Shown: one piece after another, positions 13,989 to 15,796 of the stretch | How the letters are laid out: every line of letters begins with the position of its first letter | How positions within the stretch are numbered: the first letter of the stretch is position 1 | Assembly: GCA_900550065.1 (NCBI GenBank) | Contig: URQR01000027.1 | Coordinates: forward strand, 1 to 15,796 | Reading direction: 5' to 3' | DNA length: 15,796 nucleotides | Source: an uncultured Eubacteriales bacterium | GTDB taxonomy: Bacteria > Bacillota > Clostridia > UBA1381 > UMGS1253 | Notes under the pieces: model-generated | The model's input: the letters and a program-made list of their open reading frames with translations, nothing else | Database searches by the model: none | What the model was told of the DNA's origin: nothing | Position numbers and translations under genes: made by a program

Positions 13989-14103
13989 GTGAAAATTATA
14001 ATTTCACGTTTCGTTTTTGAGCCTTTGCCGGCTCTTGCCAGCAATTTCAGCGAAGCTGAAATCGGCTCAAATTCCGGAGAAAGGAGACCTTTGCATGCAA
14101 AGG
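13989..14103 (+). other. Structured leader of ymdB
   Basis: Several pairings crowd this leader: GTGAAA/TTTCAC (13989-14007), a perfect hairpin ATTTCAGC-GAA-GCTGAAAT (14044-14062), and a 16-bp perfect palindrome CCTTTGCATGCAAAGG (14088-14103). GAGCC at 14019-14023 can pair with GGCTC at 14030-14034 or, more strongly as TTTGAGCC (14016-14023), with GGCTCAAA (14064-14071), so two exclusive folds are possible. No known riboswitch core was recognised. Confidence 0.5.
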
Positions 14104-14115
14104 TATGTGAATTAA
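14095..14115 (+). CDS. Six-codon upstream ORF (MQRYVN) before ymdB
   Basis: ATG at 14095 follows AAGGAG (14081-14086) by 8 nt, the best Shine-Dalgarno arrangement in the leader, and opens a six-codon frame ending in TAA at 14113-14115. The ymdB ATG comes 3 nt later and has only AAAGG at about 15 nt. The tiny ORF may be translated so that ribosomes re-initiate at ymdB. Its start codon lies at the centre of the 16-bp palindrome, so folding could block it. It is unusual but unproven. Confidence 0.4.
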   Translation: MQRYVN

Positions 14116-14118
14116 TAT

Positions 14119-14898
14119 ATGAAAATTCTATTTGTAGGCGATATTGTAGGCGCATGTGGGCGCGGAATATTTTTTGACTCCCTGCCGTCTTTAAAGCGAG
14201 AGCACGCGCTCGATATGGTAATTGTGAACGGCGAAAACGCCGCGCATGGTAAGGGAATTACGCTCAACATCAGCGAGGAGCTGTTTGAAGCGGGTGTGGA
14301 CGTAATTACAATGGGTAATCATGTTTGGAATAATAAAGATATTTTTCAAATATTAGAGTATAACAGCCGCGTAATTCGTCCGGCGAATCTGCCGGCGGAT
14401 AATCCGGGCCGGGGCAGCGTGGTGTGTGAGGTTGGAGGCGTAAAGGTCGGTGTTCTGAATCTGCTTGGACAGGTATTTATGGACCCGTGTGACTGCCCGT
14501 TTGCGGCTGCTGTGCGCGAGGTAGAGACGCTTAGACAGGAGACGGACGTGATTATCGTGGATATGCACGCCGAGGCGACGAGCGAGAAAATGGCGATGGG
14601 GTGGTTGTTAGACGGGCGTGTAAGCGCGGTATTGGGCACGCATACGCATATTCAGACGGCGGATGAGAAAATTCTGCCGAAAGGAACGGCCTACATCACG
14701 GATGTCGGGATGACGGGAGCGTATTATTCTGTGCTTGGCATGGACCGCAAGATGATTGTTGACCGGTTCGTGACGAAGCTGCCGCAAAAGTTTACGCTCG
14801 CGGACGGCGGGGCGCAGTTGAACGGCGTAGTGCTCGATATCGATGAGGCGAGTGGAAAAAGCCGGAGTATTACGCGGCTGTCGTTTACGGACTTTTAG
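14119..14898 (+). CDS. ymdB: YmdB-family metallophosphoesterase
   Basis: This is a cytosolic binuclear-metal phosphodiesterase of the TIGR00282/YmdB family. In Bacillus subtilis YmdB hydrolyses cyclic nucleotides in vitro and influences biofilm and motility decisions. The length of 259 residues is normal. The metal-site and catalytic residues all fall at the positions known for the family: D8 (FVGDIVG), E39 and N40 (NGENAAHG), N67 and H68 (GNHVW), H150 (DMHAEAT), H175 and H177 (GTHTH). The gene lies downstream of rny, as in many Firmicutes, and is followed 17 bp later by a thioesterase gene on the same strand. Its own Shine-Dalgarno is poor; initiation may depend on the six-codon ORF that ends 3 nt before it. 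Confidence 0.96.
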   Translation: MKILFVGDIVGACGRGIFFDSLPSLKREHALDMVIVNGENAAHGKGITLNISEELFEAGVDVITMGNHVWNNKDIFQILEYNSRVIRPANLPADNPGRGSVVCEVGGVKVGVLNLLGQVFMDPCDCPFAAAVREVETLRQETDVIIVDMHAEATSEKMAMGWLLDGRVSAVLGTHTHIQTADEKILPKGTAYITDVGMTGAYYSVLGMDRKMIVDRFVTKLPQKFTLADGGAQLNGVVLDIDEASGKSRSITRLSFTDF

Positions 14899-14915
14899 GA
14901 AATGGGGTTACAGAT

Positions 14916-15620
14916 ATGTACGAAAAAGAATATACCGTCCGCTACAGTGAGGTAACACAAGCGGCGGTTTCGTCGCTGTCTGCACTCGTGTCCTACTTTC
15001 AGGACACGACGATGTTTCACTCGGACACGGTGGGGCAGGGAATCGGCGATTTGATGGAGCAGAACATGGCGTGGCTGCTGGCGAGCTGGCGGATTCAAAT
15101 TGAGCGTTATCCGCGCTACGCGGAAAAAATTACGGCGCGTACGTGGGCGACGAAATTTGCAGGCGTGTACGGCTACCGCGACTTCTCTCTGTCGGACGAG
15201 CAGGGGAACGTCATTGCGCTGGCAAGCTCAATTTGGATTCAATATGACGCGGGTGCGCAAAGGATGAAGCGCGTGACGCAGGAAATTGCCGATGTTTACG
15301 GTGCGGAGGGGAATTTTGCCTTTACCGACGGCGATGAAGGGCGTATTCGACCGCCGAAATTGTACAAAGACGTAGGCACGGTGGAGGTTCGGCGGCGCGA
15401 CCTTGACACGAACAATCACGTCAACAATATCCATTATATCGACTATGCGCTCGACGCGCTGCCGGAGGGGCTTTTGGTGCGCGAGCTGCGCGTGAGCTAT
15501 AAAAAGGCGGCTGTACTGGGCGATGTGATTCACATTGGCCTGCACACGGAGGGTGAGACATATACGTGCGTCCTGCACGACGGGGCGGGCGGTGTCTATA
15601 CGGTGCTGCAATTTAACTAA
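14916..15620 (+). CDS. Acyl-ACP thioesterase
   Basis: This enzyme hydrolyses acyl chains from acyl carrier protein, releasing free fatty acids and so influencing membrane lipid supply. The 234 residues form two hotdog folds of the Acyl-ACP_TE family (FatA/FatB-like bacterial branch): the first about 2-125 (YTVRYSEVTQAAVSSLSALVSYFQD, then WLLASWRIQIERYP and ARTWATKF), the second about 150-234. The hallmark DTNNHVNNIHYIDY starts at D164 and holds the Asn and His (N166/N167, H168) expected in the active site. It starts 17 bp after ymdB in the same direction with AGGAAATGGGG ahead of the ATG, so it is probably co-transcribed with ymdB. A strong terminator follows directly. Chain-length preference cannot be told from sequence. 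Confidence 0.92.
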   Translation: MYEKEYTVRYSEVTQAAVSSLSALVSYFQDTTMFHSDTVGQGIGDLMEQNMAWLLASWRIQIERYPRYAEKITARTWATKFAGVYGYRDFSLSDEQGNVIALASSIWIQYDAGAQRMKRVTQEIADVYGAEGNFAFTDGDEGRIRPPKLYKDVGTVEVRRRDLDTNNHVNNIHYIDYALDALPEGLLVRELRVSYKKAAVLGDVIHIGLHTEGETYTCVLHDGAGGVYTVLQFN

Positions 15621-15625
15621 ACCAT

Positions 15626-15658
15626 AAAAAATCCTGTACAGCTGTACAGGATTTTTTT
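15626..15658. terminator. Bidirectional intrinsic terminator
   Basis: ATCCTGTACAG (15631-15641) and CTGTACAGGAT (15642-15652) form a perfect 22-bp palindrome flanked by A on the left and T on the right, so it terminates transcripts from both directions. It lies 5 bp after the thioesterase stop and 6 bp before the convergent gene's stop codon. Confidence 0.93.
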
Positions 15659-15664
15659 ATTCAC

Positions 15665-15796
15665 TTATTTTAATTCTCCATTTTTTACGGTAAAGCTGCC
15701 CGCACCGACCTCGAAGGAGTTCCCCTCGACGAGGAGCGTCGCGCTTGTGCCCTGCGGCACGGTGAAGCTGTAGCAGATCCCGCCATCCTCTTGTTT
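15665..15796 (-). CDS. C-terminal fragment, possibly a GH78 alpha-L-rhamnosidase (partial)
   Basis: The minus strand is open from the window edge to TAA at 15665-15667, giving 43 residues. The pattern YSFTVPQGTSATLLVEGN, then FEVGAGSFTV, resembles the end of the C-terminal beta-sandwich of GH78 alpha-L-rhamnosidases (Tyr/Phe-x-Val-Pro, Gly-Thr-x-Ala, then Val-Gly-x-Gly-x-Phe/Tyr). The match is short and other beta-sandwich proteins end similarly, so the assignment is tentative. It converges on the thioesterase gene and shares its bidirectional terminator. Confidence 0.5.
   Translation of the reverse strand, partial: KQEDGGICYSFTVPQGTSATLLVEGNSFEVGAGSFTVKNGELK

Overview
The window looks like chromosomal DNA from a Gram-positive anaerobe of the Firmicutes, most likely class Clostridia. 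The evidence is the content: adjacent rny and ymdB, a VanW-domain secreted protein, a PadR regulator overlapping a HAAS (DUF1700)/DUF4097 protein, a two-OB-fold SSB, and a very large exported polysaccharide lyase with a 'copper amine oxidase-like' stalk domain. Purine-rich Shine-Dalgarno sequences and textbook sigma-A promoters (TTGACA, 17 bp, TATAAT-like) precede most units. No genus can be assigned by eye. I see no tRNA or rRNA genes, CRISPR arrays, insertion sequences or phage genes.

Left part (1-3573, mostly minus strand). A bidirectional terminator at 38-75 separates the tail of a possible plus-strand gene from a zinc/cadmium efflux operon. That operon is transcribed leftward: a SmtB-type ArsR repressor with its operator, a free-standing 73-aa HMA metal-binding protein, and a P1B-2 ATPase with no N-terminal HMA domain of its own. 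To its right lies a single-gene unit for a Rossmann/DUF2520 oxidoreductase with its own promoter and terminator.

Middle part (3574-7493, plus strand). A divergent promoter region drives the DUF2520 gene one way and a VanW-domain secreted protein the other. Next come a PadR regulator translationally coupled to a HAAS-DUF4097 repeat protein (probably an envelope-related signalling unit), a two-OB-fold SSB with a foldable leader, and a membrane-anchored DUF218 (SanA/YdcF-like) protein. VanW and DUF218 proteins are both linked to the cell envelope.

Right part (7494-15796). A 1382-aa exported protein combines two CBM-like modules, a heparinase II-like (PL21-type) lyase core, a stalk domain and an F5/8C (CBM32-like) module. 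It is followed by RNase Y behind a roughly 310-nt leader, then YmdB with a structured leader and a six-codon upstream ORF, then an acyl-ACP thioesterase. A palindromic bidirectional terminator closes this unit. The window ends in the 3' part of a convergent gene whose last residues resemble the C-terminal beta-sandwich of GH78 alpha-L-rhamnosidases.

Most genes belong to known families, and I found no clearly new multi-gene system. The less ordinary signals are regulatory or architectural: an operator lying over the repressor's apparent start codon, the leaders of rny, ymdB and the SSB gene, a possible AUA start for RNase Y, a DUF4097 protein with no membrane anchor and nine regular Asn-turn repeats, and an apparent Asp-to-Asn change at a predicted zinc ligand of the lyase.
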